Positions 11,393 through 27,536 of a stretch of 64,000 bases of DNA are shown in pieces. Numbering within the stretch: position 1 is the stretch's first letter; every line of letters begins with the position of its first letter. The position numbers were made by a program, and so were the translations under genes. Below the pieces are notes generated by a model, which was not told where the DNA came from, searched no databases, and saw only the letters and a program-made list of their open reading frames with translations. Source of the DNA: Areca catechu (Eukaryota; Streptophyta; Magnoliopsida; Arecales; Arecaceae); NCBI GenBank assembly GCA_021397845.1, contig CM038051.1:14091327-14155326 (forward strand), given 5' to 3'.

Positions 11393-14300
11393 TTATTGGT
11401 AATACATCCTCAAGTTCGAGGAATTCCAGGTCCAAGGAAACCTGGACCCTCCTAACTCCTCCAGGTAATAGGCCCCGTGTGGGAGAACTTCCGCCACCCT
11501 GTACGGACCGTCCCAGTTCGGGGAGAGCTTCCCGCACTCCCGTGGCTGGGAAGCTTCAGCACGCCGAAGCACCGGATCTCCTGGGCGAAAGGACTTCGGT
11601 CGCACCCGGGAGTTGTAGTACCTGGCCACTCGCTGCCTGTATGTCGCCATCCGGACTCGGGCCTTGTCCCCCGTCTCCTCAAGAAGGTCCAGGTTCAGCA
11701 TCATCCTGGCGGGGTTCTCCACTTCGTCGTACTGCTCCACGTGCAGGGTGGGTAGGCTGAGCTCAATCGGGATAACCGCCTCGGCTCCAAAGACGAGGTT
11801 GAACAGGGTCTCGTTGGTGGCCGTCCTCGGGGTGGTGTGGTACGCCCACAGGACGCTCGGGAGCTCTTCTACCCAACCACCTTTGGCCTGATCCAGCCTC
11901 ATCCGGAGACCTTGCAAGATGGTCCTATTCGTCACCTTGGCTTCTCCATTTATCTGCGGATGCGCCACTGAGGTGAAGCGATGGTGGATGCCGAGGTCGC
12001 TGCAGAATTCTTCAAACTCCCGACAGTCGAATTGATGTCCGTTATCGGTGATAATGGTATGGGGTAGGCCGAAACGGCAAATGATTGACTTCCAGAGAAA
12101 CTTGGCGATGTTTGCCTCCGTGATCCGTGCCAGGGGTTCGGCCTTAACCCACTTCGTGAAGTAGTCAATGGCCACGATCAGGAACTTCCGCTGTCCGGAT
12201 GCCGGGGGAAAGGGTCCTAAGAGATCCATCCCCCACTGGACGAACGGCCACGGAGCCGAGAGCTGGGAAAGCGGAGTGGAAGGCTGCCACTGCACCACGG
12301 CGTACCGCTGGCACCGATCACACCTCTTCACGAAGTCGGTGGCATCCTCCTTCATCGTCTCCCAGAAATAATCTTGGCGGAGGGCCTTATACGTTAGTGT
12401 TCTGCCCCCCACGTGGTTCCCGCAGATGCCCTCGTGGATTTCCTGGAGTACGAGTGCGGCCTCCGCGGGTCTCAGGCATTTGAGGAGGGGGTAGGAGTAG
12501 GACCTCCGATACAGCTGCCCATCAATTAGGACGAACCGTGCGGCCTTCTTTTTGATAAGGCGGGCCGCCGCGCGGTCTTCCGGCAAGGTGCCACCGGTAA
12601 TGTACTCGGCGTACTTGTCCATCCAGCTGGGCTCTTGGCTGACCTGTTGGACCTCCACAGGGGTCTCGTAGCTTGGGGCCTTGAGACGCTCAACATGAGC
12701 GCGGCCCAGCAACAAGTCCGGCATGGTTGCCAGCCGGGAGAGGGCATCTGCTCGAGCGTTTTCCCCGTGAGGGATATGGGAGATGCTGAAGCGCCAGAAT
12801 CCAGCCGCGCTCGTTCTCTCGAGCTCCAGGTATTTCGCCATTTGAGGGTCGTGCGCACCGTATTCTCCGGAGATCTGTCCGGCCACCAGCTGGGAATCAG
12901 TGAAGGCCTTGAGGTTCGCAATGCCCAACTCGCAGGACACTCTCAGCCCGGCGAGGAGCGCCTCGTATTCCGCCTGGTTGTTAGTTGCGGCGAACTGGAA
13001 ACGGAGAGCATATTCGGCGACGACCCCATTGCCGTTGGCGAGGATGAGACCTGCTCCGCTCCCGCCGGAGTTCGAGGCTCCATCCACGTGAAGGATCCAC
13101 ACGTCTTCCTCGGGTCCCGGTTTCAACTGCCGGTTCAGAGGGTCCTCCTCTGTCCCCTTGCCTAGGCCTGCGCACTCGACCAAGAAGTCGGCGAGCACTT
13201 GCGCTTTCATGGCCGACCTTGGCCGGTAAGCGATATCGAACTCGCTGAGCTTGAGCGCCCACTTCGCCAGTCGCCCGGATGTGTCGGGTCGTCTGAATAT
13301 CGCTTTCAGTGGCTGATCAGTCAGGACGGCAATGGGATGTGCTTGGAAATAGGGCCTAAGACGCTGAGCAGACACTATTAATTCAAAAATGAGCTTTTCG
13401 GACCGAGAATACCTGAGCTCCGCATCGCGGAGGAGTTTGCTTGTGTAGTACACCGGCCTCTGAACTCCCTGGTCGTCGGTCCGAACCAGGACCGAGATGA
13501 CGGCCTCCGGGGTGACCGCCAGGTAGAGGACGAGCTCCTCTCCTTCTTCGGGCCTGGAAAGCAGTGGGGGCGATGCAAGCGTCTTCTTCAGCTCGTCAAA
13601 CGCCTCCTGGCACTCCTCGGTCCAGGTGAAGTCGCTCATCTTCCTCAGTACTTTGAAGAAGGACCGGCAGCGGTCAGCCGACCTCGAGATAAACCGACTC
13701 AGAGCGGCTATCTGGCCAGTGAGTCGCTGCACTTGCTTCTTGGAGGTGGGTTGCTCCATGTCCAAGATGGCCTGGACCTTTTCCGGGTTGTCCTCTATCC
13801 CTCCTTGGGTCACCATGAACCCCAGGAATTTCCCGGCGGAGACACCGAAGGCGCACTTCGCCGGGTTCAGCTTCATCTGGTGAAGTCGAAGGTTGCCGAA
13901 GGTCTCCGCCAGGTCGTCGACATGATCCGAAAGGGGCTTGCTCATTACCAGCATGTCATCCACGTATACCTGCATGTAGCGGCCGATCTGATCCTTGAAG
14001 ACTTTGTTGACCAGTCGCTGGTACGTGGCCCTGGCATTCTTGAGACCAAACGACATCATCTTGTAACAGTAAGTTCCGCGGTCAGTGACAAAGGCGGTGT
14101 GCTCTTCGTCTTCCGGGTGCATTTGAATCTGGTTGTACCCGGAGAAGGCATCCATGAAAGAGAGGAGGCGATGCCCCGAAGTGGTGTCCACCAGCTGGTC
14201 AATCTTTGGAAGAGGGAAGCTGTCCTTTGGACAGGCTCGGTTGAGGTCGGTGTAGTCCACACAGATCCTCCACTTGCCACTACTATTCTTCACCATGACC

Positions 14301-15323
14301 AATTCGCCAGCCAGTTGGGATATTGTACTTCCCGCACGAAACCGGCGGCGAGGAGCTTCTCCACCTCTTCGTTGATGGCCCTCTGCCTTTATGCGGTGAA
14401 GCTCCTCTTCTTCTGGCGGACCGGCACCTCGGATCCACGTTTAGCCTGTGGGTGATGACTTCAGGGGGGATGCCCGGCATGTCGGCCGCGGACCATGCAA
14501 ACACATCCGCATTCGCGTGGAGGAAACCTAGCAGGCGGGTCCGCTCTTCCTCCGGGAGCTGGGCCCCCACCTGCATAGTCTTCTGAGGGTCCGAACCGAG
14601 GGGATACGCCAACAGATGTTCCACGGGTCCTCCCTTGGGTTCCTTCTCCCTTAAGTCGAGGTCGTCGACGTCGGGGCCGAGCCCTGCGCCTCGGGCACCC
14701 GGGACCGCCTGAAGGCAATGCTGGACAGGCTGGGTCGTCTCCCTCATCATCCCAGGCCCAGAGGCCGTGGGGAATTGTACTAGCAATCGCTTCGCGAAAA
14801 TCATGGCGTCCAGCTGGTTGAGCCCCGGATGACCGAGGATCGCGTTATAAGGCGAGGGGAGCTTGACGACGGTGAACGTCATCATGACTGTGGTCTGTCG
14901 AGGTGGGGATCCAGCGGTGACAGGGAGAGTGATCTCCCCTTCGACCCCCACCGAGTCCCCGGTAAAGCCCATAATAGGGGTGTGCACCGGCCTTAGCTGA
15001 TTATGAGACAGGTTCATTCGGGAGAAAGCATCATAAAAAAGCACATCAGTAGAGCTCCCACTATCTACCATAATGCGATGTACAGGATGCTTTGCGATGG
15101 TCATTTCGACCACCACTGCATCATTATTTATATTTTTGTTTTCATTCCCCTTCTCAAAGGAGGATACATTCTCCGGGTCCCCCACCCCCCGGGCTCTCTT
15201 TGCCGCCCGCCCGATTCCACAAGAGATCATGCCCACTGGTTTCTCCGTCGGGCGGTTATCGATTGCAGGGACCAGGGGGAGGGATGCGAGCGGCTGTCCC
15301 TCCGTCGAAGCTTCGTTCCTCAC
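11393..15323 (-). pseudogene. Gypsy pol: protease, RT, RNase H, integrase (frameshifted; integrase Glu changed)
   Basis: Protease: MVDSGSSTDVLF with intact DSG (near 15060). A 969-codon ORF (14302-11393) holds RT (YVDD at ORF residues 113-116), RNase H (HVDGASN near 400, then NQAEYEALLAGL, FTDSQLV, ARADALSRLA) and integrase: zinc-binding HHCC region (EIHEGICGNH ... CDRCQ near 620-660), then core Asp in GMDLLGPFPP and ITDNG. Where the second element reads NGEAEVTN, this copy reads NGEAKVTN, so the core glutamate is Lys. Between protease and RT (about 14290-14430) there are two frame changes and a stop; the protease frame overlaps the RT ORF out of frame. Expressed in living elements as one polyprotein; this copy is broken. 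Confidence 0.9.
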
Positions 15324-15349
15324 GAACTTCCTGAGCTAGCCTTTTTTAA

Positions 15350-16823
15350 TCAACTCCTCGATTCCCACTTCAGATTGCGACACTCCTCCGTGTCATGTCC
15401 GTGCTCGCGATGGAACTGGCAGTACTTTGACTTGTCGCGGGTGCTCCTTGGGTTCTGAGGGGGAGGTCGGCGGAGGTAGTGCTCGTCCTCAATTTCCATG
15501 AGGATCTTCGTTCTGGGAGCAAGGAGAGGGGTGAAACTTCGCTCCGGGGCAGCTCCGCCCTTCGGCTTCGGATTTGGACGGGGGTCAGCAGGTGGCCCGG
15601 GCCTTCGGGTCCCGGGAACATCTCTCGGGGCCGGTTTCTTCAAGGTCCTCCCGTCTAGTTCTCGCCGGGTGCGATCGGCCTCCTTCGCTCGAATGTACTT
15701 GTGGACACGGAGGAGGAGCTCGGAATACGTCCTGGGAGGTTTCTTGTCCAGGGAATAAGTCAGGCGGGACGTCTTGAGCCCGCACTTTAATGCCAACATG
15801 GCAACGGGCTCGTCCAGGCTGTAGATTTCCAGGGCAGCGGTCTTGAAGCGGGTAATATAGTCCCGAAGCGGCTCCTGGTCCTGCTAGCGGATGGAGAAGA
15901 GGCTGTCCACCTCTCTCAGCACCTTCCGACAAGCGTCGAAGTGCGCCACGAACTTTCCTTCCAATTGATGGAAGGAGCAAATAGATCCCGGCTCGAGGCG
16001 GGTGAACTAGACTCGAGCAGCCTTCCGGAGGGTAGCGGGGAAGGCAATGCATAAAAGAACATCCGTGGCCCCCTGGACCCTTATGAGAGCCTTGTAGCTC
16101 TCCAGATGGTCCAAAGGGTCGGTGGTCCCATCGTAGGGATCCACCTGCGGCATGCGGAACTGGCTCGGAATCGGCTCCTCTTGGATTTCCCGGGAGAAGG
16201 GTGGCCGAGTCATAGCCCGCCGGGTCTGCCGAGGAGTTATGTAGGTCGGCAAATCGACGGGCGAACTCCGCCAGTTTGCTCTCGTTCTCCTCCAGGCGCC
16301 TCTCGGCCTGGCGTTTGATGGCCTCGTCAGTGGAATCTTCCACCAAGGTCGCTGGTGAAGGGGGCGCCGATCGGTCTCGGCGGGGGGCTTTGCCTCGACG
16401 TCGCTTACTGCGGTGCACCGTCTCGGCATCATCGGCCGGGGATCGACTCTCGTGATTCATCGAACCGGAGTAATTTCTCTTCGCGGGGGTTTGGTGGCTC
16501 CCGCGAGGGTTGGAGGCTGCCCGCGGTTGGGATGGCCTGCCATGGATGGAGCACAGGCTTCCGCGCGGCCCCGCGGCCCGAGCCGTGGGGGTCCCTTGCT
16601 GGGGCTGCGTGGCTAAGGAGCGCTGTTGGTGCTGCAGCTGCCGAACTGCTGTAGTCAGGGTTTGCAGCTGTTGGATGACAGCTGCAAAAGGTCCGTCCAC
16701 CGAGGTCAGTTGCGGTGGAAGAGGAGGTGGAGCAGGAAGCTCCCTCTTCGGGCTGCGTGGCCCCTGAGGGGAGGGGACCTCCCCTACTCGGCTAGTAGAT
16801 GCTTCGCGCCCGCGTGTGACCAC
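15350..16823 (-). pseudogene. Gypsy gag (Retrotrans_gag type), frameshifted
   Basis: The N-terminal half (16823 to about 16200) is Gln/Pro/Arg-rich, followed by a Glu/Arg-rich helix (RRLEENESKLAEFARRFADL). The capsid-like part is in other frames: VDPYDGTTDPLDHLESYKAL, FPATLRKAARV, LTYSLDKKPPRTYSELL. It ends with the CQFHREHGHDTEECRNLK zinc-knuckle-like motif. A frame change near 16200 and stops near 16010 and 15885 separate the pieces. Virus-like particle protein of the element. Confidence 0.85.
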
Positions 16824-16885
16824 TATGGCCGGAGCGCACTTCGTCCCACAAAGAACTAGCTCGCACTGGGGGTGTTGTCCTGCCC

Positions 16886-16902
16886 CCCTACCTGGTGCGC
16901 CA
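16886..16902 (-). other. Primer-binding site of the first Tat element
   Basis: Three bases inside the 5' LTR the element strand reads TGGCGCACCAGGTAGGG. The second Tat element has TGGCATGCCAGGTAAGG at the same place. Position and TGG start fit a tRNA 3'-end primer site; I cannot assign the tRNA. Confidence 0.6.
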
Positions 16903-16905
16903 ATC

Positions 16906-18615
16906 TGTTGCCGATCTCGCCGCCACGGCCTGTAACTTCAGAGCTGGTGGCGGGGTCAAACCGTCTCGCTTCGAGGACTCCGGGGTGCCGATCCTGCAAG
17001 ACAAGGTCAGAAACCCTGGCCGGGGATCCCGGCGAGGGTGCTCCGACGGTCAAGTTAGAAAACGGCGAGATGGAACAGAGTCTCCAAGGTGGGCCCTTGA
17101 AGGAGTCCCAGGCTTAGAGATTGTCTTAGCAAAAAAGGTCTCAGGAAGAATGGAAATCGGGCCAAGTTCCTTCACCGAGCTTGCGCCAAGGGACCCCTCT
17201 CGGGATCTTGGATCCTGCTCTCGGTGCCTTTACTTTTCCCAGCCCCTTTTTCCCCTTACCTCGTCGTCCGCTCTTCCCATCCTTTTATCTCATCATGCTG
17301 CCTTCGGCCTCCCGCCCTTGGGAGGCCCCCTCTTCGCTTTCACATACTTCTCCCTCTCTTTTTCCCCTTTCCCCTTCGGGTTCGAGAACCCGGCAGCCTC
17401 CTTGTCTTGCTTGCCGAGCCCAGCGAGGAAAGGGTAGAGGGAGGACATTGGCCAGACCTTGGGTCGAGCGCGGGCGCTCTCCTTTCCAGACCCCGACAAC
17501 GTCCGTTACCAGGTCCTGTCTTGCCAGGACTTCGCCTCTCGGCTGCGGAACCTGTCGGGCCGATGTAAACGAGGTTTCGCGCGCTGTTGCCGACCGTACC
17601 GGCGCTCCTCTCGAGGTGCGGTCTCGGAACTCGTGCTCCCGCTTCTCGGCGGCCTCACCATGCGGAGTAGCCGGCCTCGATCGGGGTGGACCTCTCCGGG
17701 GCGGACACCTTGTGAAGCGGCAGAAGGGCGCTCGACCTCGGCCGAGGTGGACCCGTGTCCGGGCGCCACCTGGCAAAGGAGCGGGAAGGCCTGACTCGAC
17801 CTCGGCCGAGGTGGAACCATCTCAGGGCGCCACCCGGCGAGGGAGCATGGGACCGCCGGCTTCGGCCGAGGTAGACCCCTCCTGGGCGGACACCTGGCGG
17901 AGCGGCAGAGGGGCGCTCGACTTCGGCCGAGGTGGACCCGTGTCTGGGCGCCACCTGGCGAAGGAGCAGGGAGACCCGGCTCGACCTCGGTCGATGTGGA
18001 ACCGTCTCAGGGCGCCACCCGGCGAGGGAGCAAGGGGCCGCCAGCTTCGTCCGAGGTGGACCCCTCCTGGACGAACACCTGGTGGAGCGGTAGAGGGGCG
18101 CTCGACTTCAGCCGAGGTGAACCCCTCCTGGGCGGACACCTGGCGAAGGAGCGGCAGGGGGGCGCTCGACTTCAGCCGAGGTGGACCCGTGTCCGGGCGC
18201 CACCTGGCGAAGGAGCAGGAAGACTCGGCTCGACCTCAGCCGATGTGGAACCGTCTCAGGGCGCCACCCGGCGAGGGAGCAAGGGGCCGCCGGCTTCGGC
18301 CGAGGTGGACCCCTCCTGGGCGGACACCTGGCGGGGCGGCAAAGGGGCGCTCGACTTCGGCCGAAGTGGACCCCTCATAGGCGGACACCTGGTGAAGGAG
18401 CAGCAGAGGGGTGCTCGACTTCGGCCGAGATGGACCCCTCCTGGGCGGACACCTGACGAAGGAGCAGCAGAGACCCGGCTCGACCTCGACTTCGGCCGAT
18501 GTGGAGCCACATCTGACCTTGCTGGACCGTTCTCGTTCTGCCGAAAAAATCCACGCGGTTTGGACCATGCCCGGCGGAATCTGAGTCACGCCACGTCATC
18601 GTAACGACTGTAACA
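16906..18615 (-). repeat. 5' LTR of the first Tat element (1710 bp)
   Basis: Plus-strand ends TGTTGCCGATC (16906) and CTGTAACA (18615) give TG...CA termini on either strand. The right part matches the 3' LTR remnant at 7880-8066. About 800 bp of it is a GC-rich minisatellite. GTTAC follows at 18616-18620 and may be one half of the target duplication; the other half is lost. Confidence 0.85.
17700..18505. repeat. GC-rich minisatellite inside the LTR (about 13 units of 60-66 bp, higher-order)
   Basis: Units are built from TCGACTTCGGCCGAGGTGGA, CCCCTCCTGGGCGGACACCT and GGCGAAGGAGC with variants. Three or four unit types recur in order, so the ACCTCGGYCGATGTGGAACCGT-type unit returns roughly every 190-250 bp (near 17796, 17980, 18230, 18480). 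The repeat is read through by several long fake ORFs. Confidence 0.9.
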
Positions 18616-19144
18616 GTTACAGATACCGAAGATCAATTGGACTTTGAGACCAATCAGTAAGGAACTAGGATTTAGATGTTAATATCTGAGTTTATATTAA
18701 ATTTTATAAAAAATTTTGAAATTAATAAATAATTAATAAAATTTGTTCCTTACTACTGTTTGGATATTAAATTGAGATTAGGCCTGACATGATTTCTAGG
18801 ATGATATCTAGGATTGTGCAGCCGGTTGCGTAACCGATTTTAGTTCTGGATTCGGGACGTGACAGACACAATTCCCTGTCTTCTACTTCAGAAGTAAAAA
18901 TAACATAATATACCCAGAAACCTACTCTGAATGCATTTTCTTGGAAACATTTGCCAACTATCACAAAGACTCACCATCAGGAACTTAACTATCAGCAACC
19001 AACATATCACCATGAAGAATGCATGGAAGTAATCTTACTCTTATTGTTGCTTTCCATATAATCACAAAAAGAAGAATGTCCACTGATCAAAGGATAACAT
19101 AAAATCTAAAGAACATGCGATGAGGACTTGGAGGTGTAGTGCAG
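18616..19144. other. Intergenic DNA, no gene seen
   Basis: AT-rich sequence between the LTR and the transporter gene. The stretch to about 18862 ends TTCGGGACGTGACA, which looks like the end of another unrelated old repeat, but I found no partner copy in this window. The part next to 19145 is probably the 3' UTR of the transporter. Confidence 0.4.
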
Positions 19145-23171
<4,027 letters not shown>

Positions 23172-23402
23172 TTCCTAGATCTTCCTGCAAACCTCTTAGC
23201 CCCTGTTTTATCCAAACCGCCACTCGAAGCCCTCTTGTAGGAAAGCTTGAAAGACCCGCTTCGTATAGGCAAAGAACGGGAAAACTGAGGACTTCCCAAA
23301 AGTCAAAACTTCGAATAAGACAAAAAAACCAAAAAAAAAAAAAAAAAAAATCACCTTGAAGGATGAAGAACGGTCCGTTCACGGATTGCCACTAAAAATT
23401 AT

Positions 23403-23410
23403 ATTATATA
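23403..23410 (-). promoter_or_regulatory. Possible TATA box of the sugar transporter
   Basis: The minus strand reads TATATAAT here, 232 bp before the ATG at 23171. The interval holds an A/T homopolymer tract. The candidate is based only on motif and distance. Confidence 0.3.
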
Positions 23411-23419
23411 CAGAAAGAT

Positions 23420-24797
23420 CTGAAGCTAAAGGGAAGGCTTGGCTAACCTGGAGTGACGACGAGCGCTGTGGGGCTTTTGGGAGGAGAAGTGTGGGGATTT
23501 TGGGAGGAGAAGCGGAGAGTGTGGCTAAAATTAAAGCGTCACCAATATAGAAATAAGTTTCGTGAGGCTGGCGTGATAAGGACGTTTATTTTTAATATAA
23601 TATTAACAAATATAAAATATTTATAAATATTTGTGTTATTAGATACATAATTGGAAGGATAAATTTAGTTGATTAAATTTCGACTGCGGACTTGGAGATC
23701 CATCGGATTAGTCCTGCTAGTTTGGAGACACATCAGAGAGGCCCAAGAAAATACCGGTGTTTTTTGCTCCGTTCATTTTGTTTCCTAGGATTGGATAACA
23801 CTTGGATGATGGGATTATATATATATTAGTTTAATTGATGAAAGGGATTATGTAGCCTGCACAGAGGCGGACCTTGTCCCATATTTCTTTTGATCTCATT
23901 AAAAGCTTTTTTTAATTTTTTTTCTAGAACCTTTGATTTTTTTTTTTTTTAATAAATGGATGATCCCACTAATTACATATAAGTATAATCTAAATGGTTA
24001 AAATATAAAATATTTTATAATTTCTGGGAACCGATATTATAATACAAATATCAATCATTAATATGGTCAGCAATGAACGATGCAATCTAATCTATGGCAC
24101 TATTAGTTTTTCTAAAAGTCATGCCAAATAATTATCATGATCAAAAGACTGAGAAAGTTTCAAATACCATGAAAAGATTGAATGAATATCAAAATGCTTT
24201 GTTCTATCTCGAATCCGGTTAATAAGAATCATCTTCAAGAACAATTATCTTTACTCATAGGTTATGTCCTGTATAGATCATACCTATCCAGTAGTACAAA
24301 ACTCTGTTTTGAAAATAGATAATCCAAACAGGTAAGAGCTCTCCATAGCTAAAAATCCGTTATCTATATGACAAAGCCTGTATCATTCTTGATATCTCTC
24401 GTATTATCATTAAAGTTAATATTTATAAATCCAAACCATAAAAATTCTTAAAAAAATGAAAAGTGCCTTCCAATTTACTACAGGCATCGCAGGGAAGTTT
24501 AAGAATACTAGGATATCAATAGACGAACTAGTAATATCGGAACGGGCGGTGACCAAAGGAAGCTTTATCAAAAATTTAATAAGCAAACATAATTTCAACA
24601 TCAAGAATTAAATAATTTTTAAAGGACCAAATTTGATAAATGATACATTCCATTCTAGCCCTCCAGAATCCAATGGATCTCAGAAATGGAATGAGCCCGA
24701 GCTATTGCTAGCTGGGTCTTTGATTTTGACTAGCATTTTATCCACTTGCAAGCACGAGGACATACCCGTTTTCTGTTTTATTAGTTCCCTCCTTTTT

Positions 24798-24835
<38 letters not shown>

Positions 24836-26723
24836 GCATACGTCATGTAGAAAAATGGTGCAGCCCTCAGACAGTCAGGCAAGGAACGTTCCGCGGACTT
24901 ATTGATCACCAAATGTCCCACCCGTCTATCTTCACCACGTGGCATGTGCAATTGTCCGCCTTATCCTTTTCTGGCCCCTTTAATTTTTGACTCGCAGTCC
25001 CGTTGTAGTGGGCGCGGGTTGTATATTTTAAGCGTTTTTTTTTTATTTTCCCTAACGTCAACCATGGGACTACGTTCTGGAGTTTTTTTTAAAATATTAA
25101 TTTTAAAAAATAATATTATCAAAATATATTTTTTTTGAACAATATTACTAAATTATTATTATTTTTTTTTGCCCATCTATTTTTTTTATGCTCAACCTGC
25201 ACCTCCACAACTACCGGAAAAAAAATAATAAAAAAAAAATAAATGCAGGATCCACCTACGTCTCCTAAAGTAATCCAAAAAAAAAAAAAAAAAACTTCTT
25301 CATCCAGCCTTCCGGTCAAAAAAAAAAAAAAAAAAAAAACTTCCACATTAAATGAAGCCAGCCTTTATATTTCAACATAATAAAATTTAAAAAATATAAT
25401 AAAATATTTAAAATAATATAATAAAATTTTTAAAAAATTAAAATAATATAATATAATTAAGATATTTAAAATAATAAAATAAAATAATTATAGGTAAAGT
25501 GAAATCGCGTACATGCAACTTTATCTTGTTAATGTACCTTCATTTTTAAAATAAAAAAATTAAAAATTAAAAAATTAAAATAAATTAAAACATATACCGT
25601 AAACTCAAAAATTATTACCTTAATAATAATATAAAATATTAATATTATAAAATAAAATTTATTATAATATATAATAAATATTATAATAATATATTATAAT
25701 TTATTATATATAGTATATTATATTAAAAAATATAAATAAATTAGAATATAATATAAAATTTATAATTTAGTATGTATCAGTCTAGTCGCCAGTTCGCCTG
25801 TCAGGTCGGTACCAGTTTGATCGTCAATCCGGTGCTAATTTGTCTGATCATCAATTCGATATCAGTTTGGTCGGCAGTCCGATATCTTAAACCTTGAACT
25901 TGTGCCTTTGGAAAAATACAAGTTAAACCTGCACCTTCTCCAAGTAGCAAAAAAAAAAAAAAATACACGACCAAAAAATGGTAATTTGGTAATATTGATA
26001 AAAAAATCATATTTTGGTAATATTATTTTTATAAAAAATAATATTTTTTAAAAAATCCCTAAGTTTTGCACTCGTAATCTATACAAAAATAAATAAATAT
26101 TTAAAATTATGTAAAATATAATTCAACGGTTAATATTACCGACGGGAGTACGATCAATCATCCTTTTGTGCCCTCATCAATAGTTCATGGACGGATGTCT
26201 TTGCTTGATTCGTCCAATAACGCCAGTTCCGCACCACGACGCTTAGTCCACCAGCGGAAGAGTTGGAGTGGGCCCGAATCAATCCATAGAAAATGGATCG
26301 GAAATCAGCTTAAGTGGGACAAGGAGCTCCAGCATCCCTGGCTCCAGCTACAAGTGGAGTTTAGTCAATAGTGGAGGCTGAAAAAATTCTAAACCATTCT
26401 AGAACAAGACAATGTCCAAGTCTTTACAAACTCTCCATTTGACTTTCAGATGGAGCACTCATAATTATTTGGGCATGTATTATTTACTTAATTACTTCCT
26501 TAGGCTCTTTTCTCTTGGATAGAAAAAAATTAAAATAAATAAATAAAAGAAGAGGGAAGTTTTTTATGAACAATGTTGAGTATGCTTGAAAATTGACTCA
26601 TTGGAGCTTTATTAATTTCTAACCAAAAAAAAAAAAAGCTTGATTAATTAAAACATCGTGTCAAGTTCAAGCACAGACGGGGCCATCTTTTAAGAAATGA
26701 TTGATCCAAAAAAAAAAAAAAAA
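23420..26723. other. AT-rich intergenic region, no gene seen
   Basis: About 3.3 kb with long homopolymer tracts (T run about 24799-24830; A runs around 22261, 23331, 25277 and 25319) and very AT-rich low-complexity DNA at 25370-25780. A small GC-richer patch at 25785-25890 has loosely repeated words (CAGTTTGRTCG, GTCAATCC or GCAGTCC) of roughly 29-bp spacing. No ORF has homology I recognise. Confidence 0.6.
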
Positions 26724-26728
26724 GTTCC

Positions 26729-27536
26729 TATCGTACCTTGATAGCTCACCCTCAGCCAGTACCGACCATTCTTGTAGTTCGACCGGGCCATCCCTTCAAC
26801 GCTCCGACTGCTAGAGATCCGACCCGTCGCTCTCTTTCAGAGGTCCGATCCATCGAAGCAGAGATCCGAACAACCCTCTCCTGCTGGGATCCGGCCCGTC
26901 GCTCTCCTTCAGAGGTCCAACCCACCGGAGCAGAGATCCGAACAACCCTCTCCTGCTAGGATCTGGCCTGTGGCTCTCCTTCAGAGATCCGATCCACCGG
27001 AGCAAAGGTCCGAACGACCCTCTCCTGCTGGAGTCCGGCCCATCGCTCTCCTTCAGAGGTTTGGCCTTTAGTCTGGTCGATCGGCTTTCCCACGGTCGAC
27101 GTCCGACAGGCATGCCTTAGCATCCAGGAAATTTCAGAAGCACCTTTTTGTTGCTGCGGGATCCTGCCATCCCAACAGCCATGCTCCACTACTTCCACGA
27201 TGTCGCCGTATCTGCGCGCCACGTGGCCACTCTCCAGATTTTTCTAGGGACAGATCGGTCTTTCTCAGCCTCTTCCCTAACGAATTTTGGACTGTTTTGC
27301 ACCTATATAAGGTACTCAGGAGACTCCGTTTGAAGGTAGAACGACTCTTCCCTCTCCATATGCTGTTCTTTCATTGGTTCCTCCATTCTATTGCCTTCAA
27401 CCTTCTACTAACTTAGGCATCAGAGGGTCTCCCGTCGGAACACTACCGGCGCACTTAGGAACTTTTATTGCAGGTTTACCTGGGAGAGAAGCGCTCAAGC
27501 ACATTCAGCCTTAGTCCAGGAGTTGACGCCGCAACA
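26729..27536 (+). mobile_element. Solo LTR with 5-bp target duplication GTTCC
   Basis: An 808-bp block bounded by GTTCC on both sides (26724-26728 and 27537-27541). It ends CCGCAACA; its start TATCGTACC is best read as TG mutated to TA. It contains a TATA box (CCTATATAAGG, about 27302-27312) followed by a leader-like region, as in U3-R-U5. No primer site, gag or pol adjoins it, so it is a solo LTR left by recombination. Family not identified. Confidence 0.75.
26811..27062. repeat. 72-bp tandem repeats in the solo LTR (about 3.5 units)
   Basis: Units carry GAGATCCGAACAACCCTCTC, CTGCTGGGATCCGGCCCGTC and GCTCTCCTTCAGAGGTCC with substitutions, and repeat every ~72 bp in the U3-like part upstream of the TATA box, a place where repeats can act as promoter elements. 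Confidence 0.85.

Larger units (their letters stand above)
7880..18615 (-). mobile_element. Tat-lineage Ty3/Gypsy LTR retrotransposon, 3' LTR truncated
   Basis: Read on the minus strand: 5' LTR (16906-18615), primer-binding site, gag (16823-15350), protease-RT-RNase H-integrase (15323-11393), an opposite-strand ORF (8526-10664), purine tract, and a remnant of the 3' LTR (7880-8066). Integrase-last order and the RT words DYTDLNRACPKDSFPLP and YVDD place it in Gypsy; the protease/RT/RNase H sequences and the antisense extra ORF fit the Tat lineage (Retand/Grande/RIRE2 type). Only the right end is intact, so no target duplication can be scored. It lies between convergent CAF1-like and sugar transporter genes. 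Frameshifts, stops and a changed integrase residue make it non-autonomous. Confidence 0.88.

Noticed and set aside
13626..14455. Long plus-strand ORFs opposite the RT/RNase H region
   Set aside because: Mirror frames of conserved GC-rich pol sequence; no homology of their own, unlike the antisense ORF at 8526-10664.
17181..18380. 399-codon plus-strand ORF over the first Tat LTR
   Set aside because: It is a translation of the GC-rich LTR minisatellite, open in several frames because the repeat has few stop words; no domain.
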